Positions 1 through 12,295 of a stretch of 64,000 nt of DNA are shown piece by piece (positions within the stretch are counted from its first letter, which is position 1; each line of letters opens with the position of its first letter). Under the pieces are notes generated by a model. That model was not told the origin of the DNA, ran no database searches, and was given only the letters and a program-made list of their open reading frames with translations. Both the position numbers and the translations under genes were made by a program. The DNA comes from Amaranthus tricolor (taxonomy: Eukaryota; Streptophyta; Magnoliopsida; Caryophyllales; Amaranthaceae). Where the stretch lies: assembly GCF_026212465.1 (NCBI RefSeq), contig NC_080061.1, positions 22,582,787-22,646,786 of the forward strand, written 5' to 3'.

Positions 1-1424
1 CTTGAAATTACGTGCTAAGTTGCGTTTTTAATGTTTTTTTATATTTTTTTGGCAGTATCTAGCATAAAGTGGTTCAAAGTTGGTTTGTTTCGCACGAAAC
101 TTGGCACACAACACTATTTGGTATAAATTATTGTGTGGAAATGGTTAGAATCGAAAACTATTATCATATGCTTGAAATTACATGCTAAGTTGCTTTTTTA
201 ATTGTTTTTTAGCTTTTTTAGCACTTTCTCGCATAAAGTTGTTCAAACTTTCTTTGTTTTGCACGAAAAATGTCACCCAAAACTATTTAGTTTCAATTAT
301 TTTTTGGAAATAGTTAGACTTGAAAATAGTAGTTATGTATTTTAAATTACGTGCTAGGTTACGTTTTTAATGCTTTTATATTTGTTTGGCACTTTCGCGC
401 ATAAAGTGGTTCAAACGTGATCTGTTTCGCACGAAACCTAGCACACAACACTATTTGGTATAACTTATTGTGTTGAAATTGTAAGAACGAAAACAATAGT
501 CATATAACTTATTGTGTTCAAACTTCGATTGTTTTGCACCAAATATGGCACCCAACGCTATTTAGTTTATATTATTGTGTTGAAATTGTTAGACTCGAAA
601 ACAATAGTCATGTACTTGATATTACGTGCTAAGTTGCTTTTTTAATGTTTTTATATTTTTTTGGCACTATCTCGCATAATGTGGTTCAAAATTGGTTTGT
701 TTCGCACGAAACTTGGCACACTACACTATTTTGTATAAATTATTGTGTTGAAATGGTTCGAATCTAAAACTATTGTCATATAATTGAAATTACATGCTAA
801 GTGACTTTTTTTAAAGTTTTTTTTTAGCTTTTTTAGCACTTTCTCGCATAAAGTTGTTCAAACTTTCTTTGTTTTGCATAAAAAATGTCACCCAACACTA
901 TTTAGTTTCTATTATTGTTTTGAATTGGTTAAACTCGAAAAGAGTAGTCATGTACTTGAAATTATGTGTTAAGTTACGTTTTTAATGTTTTTTATATTTT
1001 TTTTGCACTTTCTCGAATAAAGTGGTTGAAACTTGGTTTGTATCGCACGAAACCTAGCACACAACAGTTTTTGGTATAACTTATTATGTTGAAATGATAA
1101 GAATCGAAAAAAATAGTCATATGCTTGAAATTACGTGCTAAGTTGCTTTTTCAAAGTTTTTAATCTTTTTTAGAACTTTTCAAAAGCCACACAACAGTAT
1201 TTGGTACATATTATTGTTTTGAAATGGTTACAATCGAAATCAATATTCATATGCTTGAAATTACGTGCTAGGTTGCTTTTTAAAAGTTTTTTTTTAGCTT
1301 TTTTAGCACTTTCTCGCATAAAGTTATTCAAACTTGGTTTGTTTTGCACAAAACATGGCACCCAAAACTATTTAGTTTATATTATTGTGTTGAAATAGTT
1401 AGACTCGAAAACAATAGTCATGTA
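1..1424. repeat. Higher-order repeat unit, 1424 bp, copy 1
   Basis: Nine pieces start near 1, 171, 341, 506, 615, 783, 955, 1124 and 1254. Their order is X, Y, X, shortened Y (about 109 bp), X, Y, X, a 130-bp hybrid with a Y head and an X tail, and Y. The next unit begins at 1425 with almost the same sequence and the same shortened pieces in the same order, which defines the period. The window starts at a monomer start by chance, so the true unit phase is arbitrary. Confidence 0.85.
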
Positions 1425-2850
1425 CTTGAAGTTACGTGCTAAGTTGCGTTTTTAATGTTTTTTTATATTTTTTTGGCACTATCTCGCATAAAGTGGTTAA
1501 AAGTTGGTTTGTTTCGCACGAAACTTGGCACACAACACTATTTGGTATAAATTATTGTGTTGAAATGGTTAGAATCGAAAACTATTATCATATGCTTGAA
1601 ATTACATGCTAAGTTGCTTTTTTAAAGTTTTTTTTTAGCTTTTTTAGCACTTTCTCGCATAAAGTTGTTCAAACTTTCTTTGTTTTGCACGAAAATGTCA
1701 CCCAACACTATTTATATTCTATTATTTTTTGGAAAGGGTTAGACTTGAAAATAATAGTCATGTACTTTAAATTACGTGCTAGGTTACGTTTTTAATGCTT
1801 TTATATTTTTTTGGCAGTTTCTCGCATAAAGTGGTTCAAACGTGATCTTTTTCGCACGAAACCTAGCACACAACACTATTTGGTATTACTTATTGTTTTG
1901 AAATTGTAAGAATCGAAAACAATAGTCATATGACTTATTGTGTTCAAACTTCGTTTGTTTTGCACCAAATATGGATCCTAACACTATTTAGTTTATATTA
2001 TTGTGTTGAAATTGTTAGACTCGAAAACAATAGTCATGTACTTGAAATTACGTGCTAAGTTGCGTTTTTAATGTTTTTATATTTTTTTGGCACTATCTCT
2101 CATAATGTGGTTCAAAATTGGTTTGTTTCCCACGAAACTTGGCACACAACACTATTCTGCATAAATTATTGTGTTCAAATGGTTAGCATCGAAAACTATT
2201 GTCATATACTTGAAATTACATGCTACGTGATTTTTTTTAAGTTTTTTTTTTAGCTTTTTTTGCACTTTCTCGCATAAAGTTGTTCAAACTTTCTTTGTTT
2301 TGCACAAAAAATGTCACCCAACATTATTTAGTTTCTATTATTGTTTTGAAATGGTTAAACTAGAAAAGAGTAGTCATGTACTTGAAATTACGTGCTAAGT
2401 TACGTGTTTAATGTTTTTTATATTTTTTTGGCACTTTCTCGCATAAAGTGGTTGAAACTTGGTTTGTTTCGCACGAAACCTAGCACACAACAGTTTTTGG
2501 TATAACTTATTATGTTGAAATGATAAGAATCGAAAAAAATAGTCATATGCTTGAAATTACGTGCTAAGTTGCTTTTTCAAAGTTTTTAATCTTTTTAGAA
2601 CTTTTCAAAAGCCACACAACAGTATTTTGTACATATTATTGTTTTGAAATGGTTACAATCGAAATAAATATTCATATGCTTGAAATTACGTGCTAGGTTG
2701 CTTTTTAAAAGTTTTTTTTTTAACTTTTTTAGCACTTTCTCGCATAAAGTTGTTCAAACTTGGTTTGTTTTGCACAATACATGGAACCCAACACTATTTA
2801 GTTTATATTATTGTGTTGAAATGGTTAGACTCGAAAGCAATAGTCATGTA
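1425..2850. repeat. Higher-order repeat unit, 1426 bp, copy 2
   Basis: Second copy of the 1424-bp unit. It has the same order of full and shortened monomers, including the 109-bp Y near 1931-2040 and the 130-bp hybrid near 2550-2680. It differs from copy 1 by scattered substitutions and small indels. From 2851 the order changes, so only two copies of this arrangement are in view. Confidence 0.85.
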
Positions 2851-5800
2851 CTTGAAATTACATGCTAAATTGCGTTTTTAATGTTTTTTATATTTTTTTG
2901 ACACTATCTCGCCTAAAGTAGTTGAAAGTTGGTTTGTTTCGCACGAAACTTGGCACACAACACTATTTGGTATAAATTATTGTGTTGAAATGGTTAGAAT
3001 CAAAAACTATTATCATATGCTTGAAATTACATGCTAAGTTGCTTTTTTAAAGTTTTTTTTAGCTTTTTTAGCACTTTCTCGCATAAAGTTGTTCAAACAT
3101 TCTTTGTTTTGCACGAAAAATGTCACCCAACACTATTTAGTTTCTATTATATTGTGGAAATGGTTAGACTGTAAATTAGTAGTCATGTACTTTATATTAC
3201 GTGCTAGGTTACGTTTTTAATGCTTTTATATTTTTTTGGCACTTTTTTGCATAAAGTGTTTCAGACATGATCTTTTTCGCACGAAACCTAGCCCACAACA
3301 CTATTTGGTATAACTTATTGTGTTGAAATTGTAAGAATCGAAAACAATAGTCATATAACTTATTGTGTTCAAATTTTGTTTGTTTGGCACCAAATATGGC
3401 ACCCAACACTATTTAGTTTATATTATTGTGTTGAAATTGTTAGACTCGAAAACAATAGTCATGTACTTGAAATTACGTGCTAAGTTGCGTTTTTAATGAT
3501 TTTTTTATTTTTTTGACACTGTCTCGCATAAAGTGGTTCAAAGTTCGTTTGTTTTGCACGAAACATGGCACACAACACTATTTGGTATAAATTATTGTGT
3601 TGAAATGGTTAGAATCGAAAACTATTATCATATCCTTGAAATCGCATGCTAAGTTGCTTTTTTAATGTTTTTTTTAGCTTTTTTAGCACTTTCTCGCATA
3701 AAGTTGTTCAAACTTTCTTTGTTTTGCACAAAAAATGTCACCCAACACTATTTAGTTTCTATTATTTTGTGGAAATGGTTAGACTTGAATATAGTAGTCA
3801 TGTACTTGAAATTACGTGCTAGGTTTCGTTTTTAATGCTTTTATATTTTGTTGGAACTCTCTCGCATAAAGTTGTTCAAACGTAGTCTGTTTCGCACGAA
3901 ACCTAGCACACAACACAATTTGGTATAACTTATTGTGTTGAAGTTGTAAGAATCGAAAACAATAGTCATATATCTTATTGTGTTCAAACTTCGTTTGTTT
4001 TGCACCAAATATAGCACCCAACACTATTTAGTTTATATTATTGTGTTGAAATTGTTAGACTCGAAAATAATAGTCATGTACTTGAAATTACGTGCCAAGT
4101 TGCGTTTTTAATGTTTTTTATATTTTTTGGCACTATCTCGTATAAAGTGGTTCAAAGTTGGTTTGTTTCTCACGAAACTTGGCACACAACACTATTTGGT
4201 ATAAATTATTGTGTTGAAATGGTTAGAATCGAAAACTATTGTCATATACTTGAAATTAAATGCTAAGTATCTTTTTTAAAGTTTTTTTTTTTAGCTTTTT
4301 TAGCACTTTCTCGCATAAAGTTGTTCAAACTTTCTTCGTTTTGCACGAAAAATTTCACCCAAAACTATTTAGTTTCTGTTATTGTTTTGAAATGGTTAAA
4401 CTCGAAAAGAGTAGTCATGTACTTGAAATTACGTGCTAAGTTACGTTTTTAATTTTTTTTATACATTTTTGGCACTTTCTCGCATAAAGTGGTTGAAACT
4501 TGGTTTGTTTCGCATGAAACTTGGCACAATACACTATTTGGTATAAATTTTGTGTTGAAATGGTTAGAATCGAAAACTATTATCATATGCTTGAAATTAC
4601 ATGCTGAGTTTCTTTTTTAAAGTTTTTTATAGCTTTTTTAGCACTTTCTCGCTTTGTTTTGCACGAAAAATGTCACCCAACACTATTTAGTTTCTATTAT
4701 TTTGTGGAAATGGTTAGACTTGAATATAGTAGTCATGTACTTGAAATTACGTGCTAGGTTACATTTTTAATGCTTTTATATTTTGTTGGCACTTTCTCGC
4801 ATAAAGTGGTTCAAACGTGGTCTGTTTCGCACGAAACCTAGCACACAACACTATTTGGTATAACTTATTGTGTTGAAGTTGTAAGAATCGAAAACAATAG
4901 TCATATAACTTATTGTGTTCAAACTTCGTTTGTTTTGCACCAAATATGGCACCCAAATCTATTTAGTTTATATTATTGTGTTGAAATTGTTAGACTCGAA
5001 AATAATAGTCATGTACTTGAAATTACGTGCTAAGTTGCGTTTTTAATGTTTTTTATATTTTTTTGGCACTATCTCGTATAAAGTGGTTCAAAGTTGGTTT
5101 TTTTCTCACGAAACTTGGCACACAACACTATTTGGTATAAATTATTGTGTTGAAATGGTTAGAATCGAAAACTATTGTCATATACTTGAAATTACATGCT
5201 AAGTTGCTTTTTTAATTGTTTTTTAGCACTTTCTCGCGTAAAGTTGTTCTAACTTTCTTCGTTTTGCACGAAAAATGTCACCCAACACTATTTAGTTTCT
5301 ATTATTGTTTTGAAATGGTTAAACTCGAAAAGAGTAGTCATGTACTTGAAATTACGTGCTAAGTTACGTTTTAAATGTTTTTTATACTTTTTTGGCACTT
5401 TCTCGCATAAAGTGGTTGAAACTTGGTTTGTTTCGCACGAAAGTTGGCACACAACACTATTTGGTATAAATTATTGTGTTGAAATTGTTAGAATCGAAAA
5501 CTATTATCATATGCTTGAAATTACATGCTAAGTTTCTTTTTTAAATTTTTTTTAGCGTTTTAAGCACTTTCTCGGATAAAGTTGTTCAAAGTTTCTTTGT
5601 TTTGCACGAAAAATGTCACCCAACACTATTTAGTTTCTTTTATTTTGTGGAAATGGTTAGACTTGAAAACAGTAGTCATGTACTTGAAATTACGTGCTAG
5701 GTTACATTTTAAATGCATTTATATTTTTTTGGCACTTTCTCGCATAAAATGGTTCAAACGTGGTCTATTTCGCACGAAACTTAGCACACAACACTATTTG

Positions 5801-7812
5801 GTATAACTTATTGTGTTGAAGTTGTAAGAATCGAAAACAATACTCATATAACTTATTGTGTTCAAACTTCGTTTGCTTTGCACAAAATATGGCATCCAAC
5901 ACTATTTAGTTTATATTATTGTGTTGAAATGGTTAGACTCGAAAACAATAGTCATGTACTTGAAATTACGTGCTAAGTTGTGTTTTTAATGTTTTTTATA
6001 TTTTTTTCGCACTATCTCGCGTAAAGTGGATCAAAGTTGGTTTGTTTCGCACGAAACTTGGCACACAACACTATTTGGTATAAATTATTGTGTTGAAATT
6101 GATAGAATGAAAAACTATTGTCATATGCTTGAAATTACATGCTAAGTTGCTTTTTTAATGTTTTTTTTAGCTTTATTAGCACTATCTCGCATAAAGTTGT
6201 TCAAACTTTCTTTGTTTTGCACGAAAAATGTTACCCAACACTATTTAGTTTCTATTATTTTGTGAAAATGGTTAGACTTGAAAATAGTAGTCATGTACTT
6301 GAAATTACGTGCTAGATTACGTTTTTAATGCTTTTATATTTTTTTGGCACTTTCTCGCATAAAGTGGTTCAAACGTGGTCTGTTTCGCACGAAACCTAGT
6401 ACACAACACTATTTGGTATAACTTATTGTGTTGAAGTTGTAAGAATCGAAAACAATAGTCATATAACTTATTGTGTTCAAACTTCGTTTGTTTTGCACCA
6501 AATATGGCACCCAACACTATTTAGTTTATATTATTGTGTTGAAATTGTTAGACTCGAAAATAATAGTCATGTACTTGAAATTACGTGCTGAGTTGCGTTT
6601 TTAATGTTTTTTATATTTTTTTGGCACTATCTCGTATAAAGTGGTTCAAAGTTGGTTTGTTTCTCACGAAACTTGGCACACAACACTATTTGGTATAAAT
6701 TATTGTGTTGAAATGGTTAGAATCGAAAACTATAGTCATATACTTGAAATTACATGCTAAGTATATTTTTTAAGTTTTTTTTTAGCTTTTTTAGCACTTT
6801 CTCGCATAAAGTTGTTCAAACTTTCTACGTTTTGCACGAAAAATGTCACCCAACACTATTTAGTTTCTATTATTGTTTTGAAATGGTTTAACTCGAAAAG
6901 AGTAGTCATGTACTTGAAATTACGTGCTAAGTTACTTTTATAATTTTTTTATACATTTTTGGCACTTTCTCGCATAAAGTGGTGGAAACTTGGTTTGTTT
7001 CGCACGAAACTTAGCACACAACACTATTTGGTATAAATTTTGTGTTCAAATGGTTAGAATCGAAAACTATTATTATATGCTTGAAATTACATGCTGAGTT
7101 TCTTTTTTATAGTTTTTTACAGCTTTTTTAGCACTTTCTCGCATAAAGTTGTTCAAACTTTCTTTGTTTTGCATGAAAAATGTCACGCAACACTATTTAG
7201 TTTCTATTATTTTGTGGAAATGGTTAGACTTGAAAACAGTAGTCATGTACTTGAAATTACGTGCTAGGTTACATTTTGAATGCATTTATATTTTTTTGGC
7301 ACTTTCTCGCATAAAGTGGTTCAAACTTGGTCTATTTCGCACGAAACCTAGCACACAACACTATTTGGTATAACTTCATGTGTTGAAATTGTAAGAATCG
7401 AAAACAATAGTCCTATAACTTATTGTGTTCAAACTTCGTTTGTTTTGCACCAAACATGGCACCCGACACTATTTAGTTTATATTATTGTGTTAAAATTTT
7501 TAGACTCAAAAACAATAGTCATGTATTTGAAATTACGTGCTAAGTTGCGTCTTCAATGTTTTTATATATTTTTTTGGAACTATCTCGCATAAAGTGGTTC
7601 AAAGTTGGTTTGTTCGCACGAATCTTGGCACACAACACTATTGGGTATAATTTATTGTGTTGAAATTGTTAGAATCGAAAACTATTGTCATATACTTGAA
7701 ATTACATGCTAGGTGTCTTTTTGGCACTTTCTAGCATAAAGTTGTTCAAACTATCTTTCTTTTGCACGAAAAATGTCATCCAACACTATTTAGTTTCTAT
7801 TATTTTGTGGAA
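2851..7812. repeat. Satellite mosaic of 614-bp and 937-957-bp blocks
   Basis: Blocks start with the X monomer reading GTTGCGTTTTTAATG near 2851, 3468, 4081, 5018, 5957, 6571 and 7528. Their lengths are about 617, 613, 937, 939, 614 and 957 bp. The short block is X-Y-X-shortened Y and the long one is X-Y-X-Y-X-shortened Y. A short plus a long block gives a local period of 1553-1571 bp from about 5018 on. Several monomers have private deletions, for example near 4652, 5222 and 7718. The block starting at 7528 is interrupted by the retrotransposon. Confidence 0.8.
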
Positions 7813-8199
7813 ATGGTCAAATGCAACTAGAGGGGGGGGTGAATTGTTGTGTATTAAGCTTAAGATTTATGACTCTAATTTGCGGAATTATAACAATAAA
7901 ATAAAACTTAAACTTAAAGTGAAAAAGCTAAAAGGAGATAAAGATTTTACGTGGAAACCTTCTTGGCCTAATAAGAAGGAAAAACCACGACCCCCTGTGA
8001 TTTCAAAATTCTTACTATGTTTTAGGCAATCAATTAGAATCACATAAAACAATTTGCTTCACTTGAAGCTTCTCTATTCTAGGCCTATTTCTCTGTCTCT
8101 TCTCTTTCTCCTTCTCTTTCTCTTCTAATTTTCACGCATCACTTGAAGCTTCTTTAATTCCCTAGACTTCCCGTAAGTCTAGTTACAACAAAACACTCA

Positions 8200-8204
8200 A
8201 TTAC
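8200..8204. repeat. Target site duplication, left copy (ATTAC)
   Basis: ATTAC immediately precedes the TGTAACACC start of the nested insertion and matches the copy at 10793-10797. The uninterrupted LTR reads CTCAATTACCCTTACAAGG near 19919, with a single ATTAC. Confidence 0.85.
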
Positions 8205-10792
8205 TGTAACACCCCGTAATTTATCGGGTTTAGAAATAAGTAAAATATAATAAGATAAAGTATAACAAAATAAAATAAATAAGTAATATTAAATTATACT
8301 ACTTTATATAGTTAATTATAAATAATAAAGTAGGTTTAATTCTAATGGTGACAAGTTTTATTGCATACGTTGTTATCGCGTAGGGTTCTTTTTCCGATTT
8401 AACATTCTTATAATAAATAGAATAATTATTAACAAAAAAAATATATAAGGGGAATTTGAGAAGGCAGCCGGTTGTGGGGAAGTATGGGAGGAGTTTTGTA
8501 AGTCCTCTCATAATTGTGTTTTAAGCTTCATTAGGATGGGTCCTTAATTCCTTATTAATTCTCAAGCATTTCAAGCATCCTTAATCATCATTTTAATCAT
8601 CTCTTGAACATGGAAAAATTCAGAAAAATTTCTTCTCCTTTGCTCCCTTTGGTTTTCGGCATTCTCAAGAAAAAAAAACTTTGTTGTTCAATCCAATCTT
8701 TTGTTCAAAGGGTAAGTTTAGTTGAATTGTTATTTATAAATTTTATTCATAAGATTTGTAATGTGAAATATATTTTATGTATGATGATATCCTATGACTT
8801 TTAGAAGGATTGAATATATTTTCTTTTATATATAATTTTCTCTACTAATCCTTTAATAAACTTCAATCTTGTTAAAAGGATTGAGTTATGTTTCTGAGTT
8901 ATATTCTTTAGCAAAGTTTAATTTGTTAAAAGAATTAAGTTAATATTGATATTTAAATAAATTTCTTTTATGATTTACATTTCTCTAACTAAATTACAAT
9001 CTGTTAGTAGGAATTTAAATGGTATGGATCAAGTAGTGTAGTCATATAAGAGTTATAACTCCTTTAGCAAAATTGGATTTGCTTGAAGGATTGTGTATTT
9101 ATATATATGTCTTGATTCAAGAAGGATGATTTTTGTTTTATGATTCTCTACAAAATTTTAATTTGTTAAGAGAATTAAGTATTTAATTTAATTATCATAA
9201 TTTGTGGAGTTTTAAGTGTCTTTACGATCTTATGGATGGGCCTATTCTTTTTATTTTGATGCCTCTTATGCTTTGATGATGGGGTTTTTGTGTATGAATA
9301 TATATAAAATAATAATAGCAACAATAATAACGTAATGGGAGTTCCGGACAGCAGCTGCTGTCTCGGTATTGGTGCCGATTCGGAAAACGTTAGTTGTTTC
9401 CGTTATTGGTTTATGTATCCGATGTGTAAAAAAAAAAAAAACTCGTTAAACGCTTGAAATAATTAAAAATAGTAATTGGATGTTAGAAATTATGAAATTT
9501 GGTACCCAAGGTAATTGATGCATTCCGGACGCAGTGGTGAAGTCGGATTTTTCATTTGAACTTTCTAAACTGTCCAAAATGGCCAATAAAGTTTCTGGTC
9601 AGAAATTAAATTTGGAATCTTTGGAAATTGGATGAAAACATTTAAAATTATCAAGTCTTAGTAATATCTTAGTAGTATGGAGTGGATTAAATGTGTAAAC
9701 ATGTTCTAATACATGACCGTTTTGTGTGTGTGTTATTTAGGACCTCGATTCATAAGAGGGTGAAATTCTTATCGTGCTTAAACGTTGTTTGGTTGCAGTG
9801 CTTAAAGGTACACGCTTAGACCATACTGTTTATGTGATTGTGCAAGTAGTGTTGTTTCATTTCTAATCGAGGAATTGTAATTCACATAAGGATTAGACAT
9901 CTCAATAATGTGAAAGAAATTAATTGGAAATTGAGAATTTATTTGTTGTCACCCAAAGGGTTTGACGTTTGGTTGGATTATGTTACCCAAAGGGGTTAAC
10001 ATATTGGTTTGGATTATTACAATTATTGTTCCCATGGCAGTTTTGGATCTTCACGGTCACCATGGGGGTATGCATACTTTAGCCGATGACGACCCAAACA
10101 GGACGGGCAACGTCTTAGGTCGGTTGTTGCCTTGGGATTAGCTCTCCCAAGTGTATTCCTCCAAAATTATTTGAATTTATACTTGAACGACCCGAACTGG
10201 ACGGGTAACGTTACAAGTTGGAATTATCTAAAAGTGAATGGTTTATACTTGAACGACCCGAACAGGACGGGCAACGTTACAAGTTGGAATTATTGAATAA
10301 TGAATATATATTAGAGCCTATGCATGCTAGGATAAACACAATGCTTGTTTTCAACCTGTTTGATATATGTATGAAGTCTCTGACGTGTACTGGTTTGTTT
10401 CTTTTGAACCTACTGTGTGTTTTCATACGACGACTAGTAGGTTGATTGCAGGTGGGATCTGGAGTGAGGTCTCGACTTAGAACCCGTAATTATCAAGACT
10501 ATGCTATTATCTTTTTGTATTGGATTATGAGTAGAAAGAAACTTTGTACCCATGTAACAGGAGATAGTGTAGTTTTCTTTTCGCTTCCGCTTATTTCAAT
10601 GAGGTCTCGAGTTTTACGTGAGAGCTTCCGCTGACATATTTTCTTGACGTTAGTACTGTTTCCGTTTAGTCATATTTCTTTATCGACGGAATGTTGACGA
10701 TCCTAGAGAAGACTTTTCTCTAGAGCCCAAGGAGTGAGCCGAAATTTGTATTTTCATATGGATTTTTGGGTCACTTAAACCGGGCCGTTACA
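8205..10792. mobile_element. Nested solo-LTR-like insertion, probably Ty3/gypsy
   Basis: A 2588-bp segment is present in the left copia LTR and absent from the right one. It begins TGTAACACCCCG and ends GGGCCGTTACA, so it has TG...CA ends and a short terminal inverted repeat TGTAAC/GTTACA. It is flanked by the 5-bp duplication ATTAC, and the other LTR shows one ATTAC at the same place. No gag or pol frame lies inside. TG/CA ends, a 5-bp duplication and this length fit a solo LTR left by LTR-LTR recombination. The TGTAACACCCC start is common in plant Ty3/gypsy elements such as Tekay/Del. That family name is inference, and orientation is not determined. Confidence 0.8.
10176..10294. repeat. 66-bp tandem duplication inside the nested LTR
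   Basis: Two copies, at 10176-10228 and 10242-10294, both contain TTTATACTTGAACGACCCGA and AACGTTACAAGTTGGAATTA. They differ at a few bases, and the offset is 66 bp. A related GACCCAAACAGGACGGGCAA lies upstream near 10090. A second short repeat around ACCCAAAGGG lies at about 9951-10018. Internal duplications of this sort are common in long LTRs. No coding role is visible. Confidence 0.75.
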
Positions 10793-10797
10793 ATTAC
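10793..10797. repeat. Target site duplication, right copy (ATTAC)
   Basis: ATTAC follows the GGGCCGTTACA end of the nested insertion, after which the copia LTR sequence resumes with CGTTACAACGCC. Confidence 0.85.
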
Positions 10798-10955
10798 CGT
10801 TACAACGCCAAATTCTGAAGAGGATAAAAATTAAATAGTTCGTTTAAGAAAAATATAATAAATTAATTGGCATGAAATAGCTGAAAATATTTTTCTTAAT
10901 GGATCTCCCTTATTGGACACTCTTGGATACCAAACCAGTTGAGGCGTAGTTCCTT

Positions 10956-10964
10956 CTATTTATA
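10956..10964 (-). promoter_or_regulatory. TATA box in the 3' LTR
   Basis: The minus strand reads TATAAATAG, the same as in the 5' LTR at 20085-20093. In a 3' LTR this element could start transcription outward to the left, but the nested insertion lies downstream within the LTR. Confidence 0.5.
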
Positions 10965-11575
10965 ATGAGAACAGTCGTAACTTTCTTTTGCAAAATAACT
11001 TCCACTAACTTACTTGTTCCTAAAGCAAAAGATAATGGAGAACCAGAAATAGAACCGGTTACCATTTGCTAAAAATAGGAGACGGTTCCTTCAAGCTAAA
11101 AATAGCATAGGAGTTCAATGAAGATTCTAAATAAAAGTAGACCGTTTCTCAATAAAGAATAAGTCTTAGGTTATTTTTAGATGACTAAAAATAGTTTTGC
11201 CAACAACTTATTAATTAATTAAGCAACTAATTTAACTGTTAACCGTTACATCAACTTAAAAACAGAAAATAACTTATTTGCAGTTTTCCAGCCGATGTCT
11301 TCTCCAGACTTGCAACGTAGGAACAGTGTACTGTCTCCATCTACAACTTCCGTCAAATTGTCATCTTCGGGAACGGGTAGACCGCCTGTCTACTTTTAAT
11401 ATCCTAAGCAATTATCTAACTCTTTGGATATTTACGACACATACAACTTCCACAAACCAAGTCATAGGCTTCATCAACGATTTCAACAAAATCGGATATT
11501 TACCTACAAAACAATCTCTAAAACATGTTTGTTTATTTAAAAGTGAAGTCATCATCAAAACCTAAGAGGCCAACA

Positions 11576-11589
11576 AATTCCCCCTTTTT
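11576..11589 (-). other. Polypurine tract (plus-strand primer)
   Basis: The minus strand reads AAAAAGGGGGAATT directly before the TGTTGG start of the 3' LTR. This is the expected place and composition for the RNase-H-resistant primer of plus-strand synthesis. It fixes the inner edge of the 3' LTR at 11575. Confidence 0.85.
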
Positions 11590-12295
11590 GATGAAGACAA
11601 ACTTATAAACAAACTTCTGTAAAATAGAGTAAAACAAAATTCTTAGAGCATACTAGAGATGAAAGCAACTCTAAATAACTTAGTAAATTAACTTGTTACA
11701 ATACAATTTACCAAGCACTCGTAGTAAAACAGTTTACTCCATAAAGTATATATAAAAAAAAACAACACAAATCCTTAAGTATCTAAAATGTAACCAGAAC
11801 AATTAATCAAGATATTCATAAACTCAATCAAGAACAACATGGAGTTTAAACCTAGCATAACCATAGCACATGATCAGAATAACAATCTTCATAATCAGAG
11901 TTATATCACATTAACTTCCATTATTGGAGCAAGCAATATAAATAGAAAGATATGGAAACTGTCCATTCACAACTTCTTATAAGTTTGTGCAATACCTTCC
12001 CCCTTTTGTCATCAATCAAAAAGAATGAGTATAATCAAACCACAGCGCAAATATAAATATTTTGCCATTGAAGAAAATCAGAAACAATAAATGAAAGCAA
12101 GCACCATAAACAGCAATCCAAATATGCATATTGTTAAAATCACAGACCAATATAACCAAAGAAATTGTAGCAGCTGTTTTAAAAAAATACAACCTTGTAC
12201 CCCAGATGGTACAAAAGAAAAAAAAGTGTTTGATAAATTTAGATTGATAGATAGTAAGGCCAACAAATGATCATTAAATAATGTGGGAAGAGGAA
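11590..12295 (-). other. 3' untranslated region of the copia element
   Basis: This lies between the end of the third ORF and the polypurine tract. It is AT-rich and has no conserved domain. A 73-codon open frame at 12078-12299 on the minus strand is hydrophobic at its C-terminus. It starts across the stop of the third ORF in another frame and overlaps the known untranslated span, so I do not call it a gene. Confidence 0.6.
11995..12007 (-). other. Second polypurine-tract-like motif
   Basis: The minus strand reads AAAAGGGGGAAGG about 410 bp upstream of the real polypurine tract, preceded by GATGAC as the real one is preceded by a similar ATC-rich context. It could be an additional priming site or a chance relic. 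No LTR begins here. Confidence 0.4.

Larger units (their letters stand above)
1..7812. repeat. Left satellite array, diverged higher-order repeats
   Basis: Tandem AT-rich satellite with monomers of about 168-172 bp, most starting with a form of CTTGAAATTACGTGCTAAG. Two types alternate. X has TTTTTTGGCACT, then GTTTCGCACGAAAC and a GGTATAA tail. Y has TTTTTTAGCACTTTCTCGC, then TTTTGCACGAAAAATGTCAC or TTTTGCACCAAA. Some copies are shortened, about 109 or 130 bp. The array is cut at its right end by the copia element. Short open frames on both strands recur with the repeat and are not genes. Copies differ more here than in the array right of 22330, which suggests an older or less often homogenised domain. 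Confidence 0.95.
7813..11575 (-). repeat. 3' LTR of the copia element, interrupted by a nested insertion
   Basis: This matches the LTR at 19497-20630 over its whole length once the insertion at 8205-10792 is removed, leaving about 1.17 kb. The internal edge is canonical: on the minus strand it starts TGTTGGCC at 11575, directly after the polypurine tract. The outer edge at 7813-7817 is a join between satellite and LTR at the shared bases ATGGT, and the terminal bases TGTAGAAATACAAAGAG seen in the other LTR are missing. It keeps a 66-68 bp stretch near 11494-11560 that the other LTR has lost. In 10798-11200 I count about 21 differences in 415 aligned bases. Confidence 0.9.

Noticed and set aside
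3209..6517. Minus-strand open frames in the left array (GAIFGAKQTKFEHNK type)
   Set aside because: They are anti-sense readings of the X/shortened-Y junction and are repeated with the block. Nothing supports translation.
10218..10634. Two adjacent plus-strand open frames (75 and 62 codons) inside the nested LTR
   Set aside because: They overlap the 66-bp duplication, have no recognisable domain and lie in non-coding LTR sequence.
8205..10792. Nested segment considered as a DNA transposon because of its TGTAAC/GTTACA ends
   Set aside because: The inverted ends are only six bases, the duplication is 5 bp and the ends are TG/CA, all of which fit an LTR better. No transposase frame is present.
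11278..11565. Plus-strand 95-codon frame in the copia 3' LTR
   Set aside because: It is antisense to the element and lies in LTR. The related frame in the other LTR (20391-20621) is altered by the deletion, so it is not conserved as a protein.
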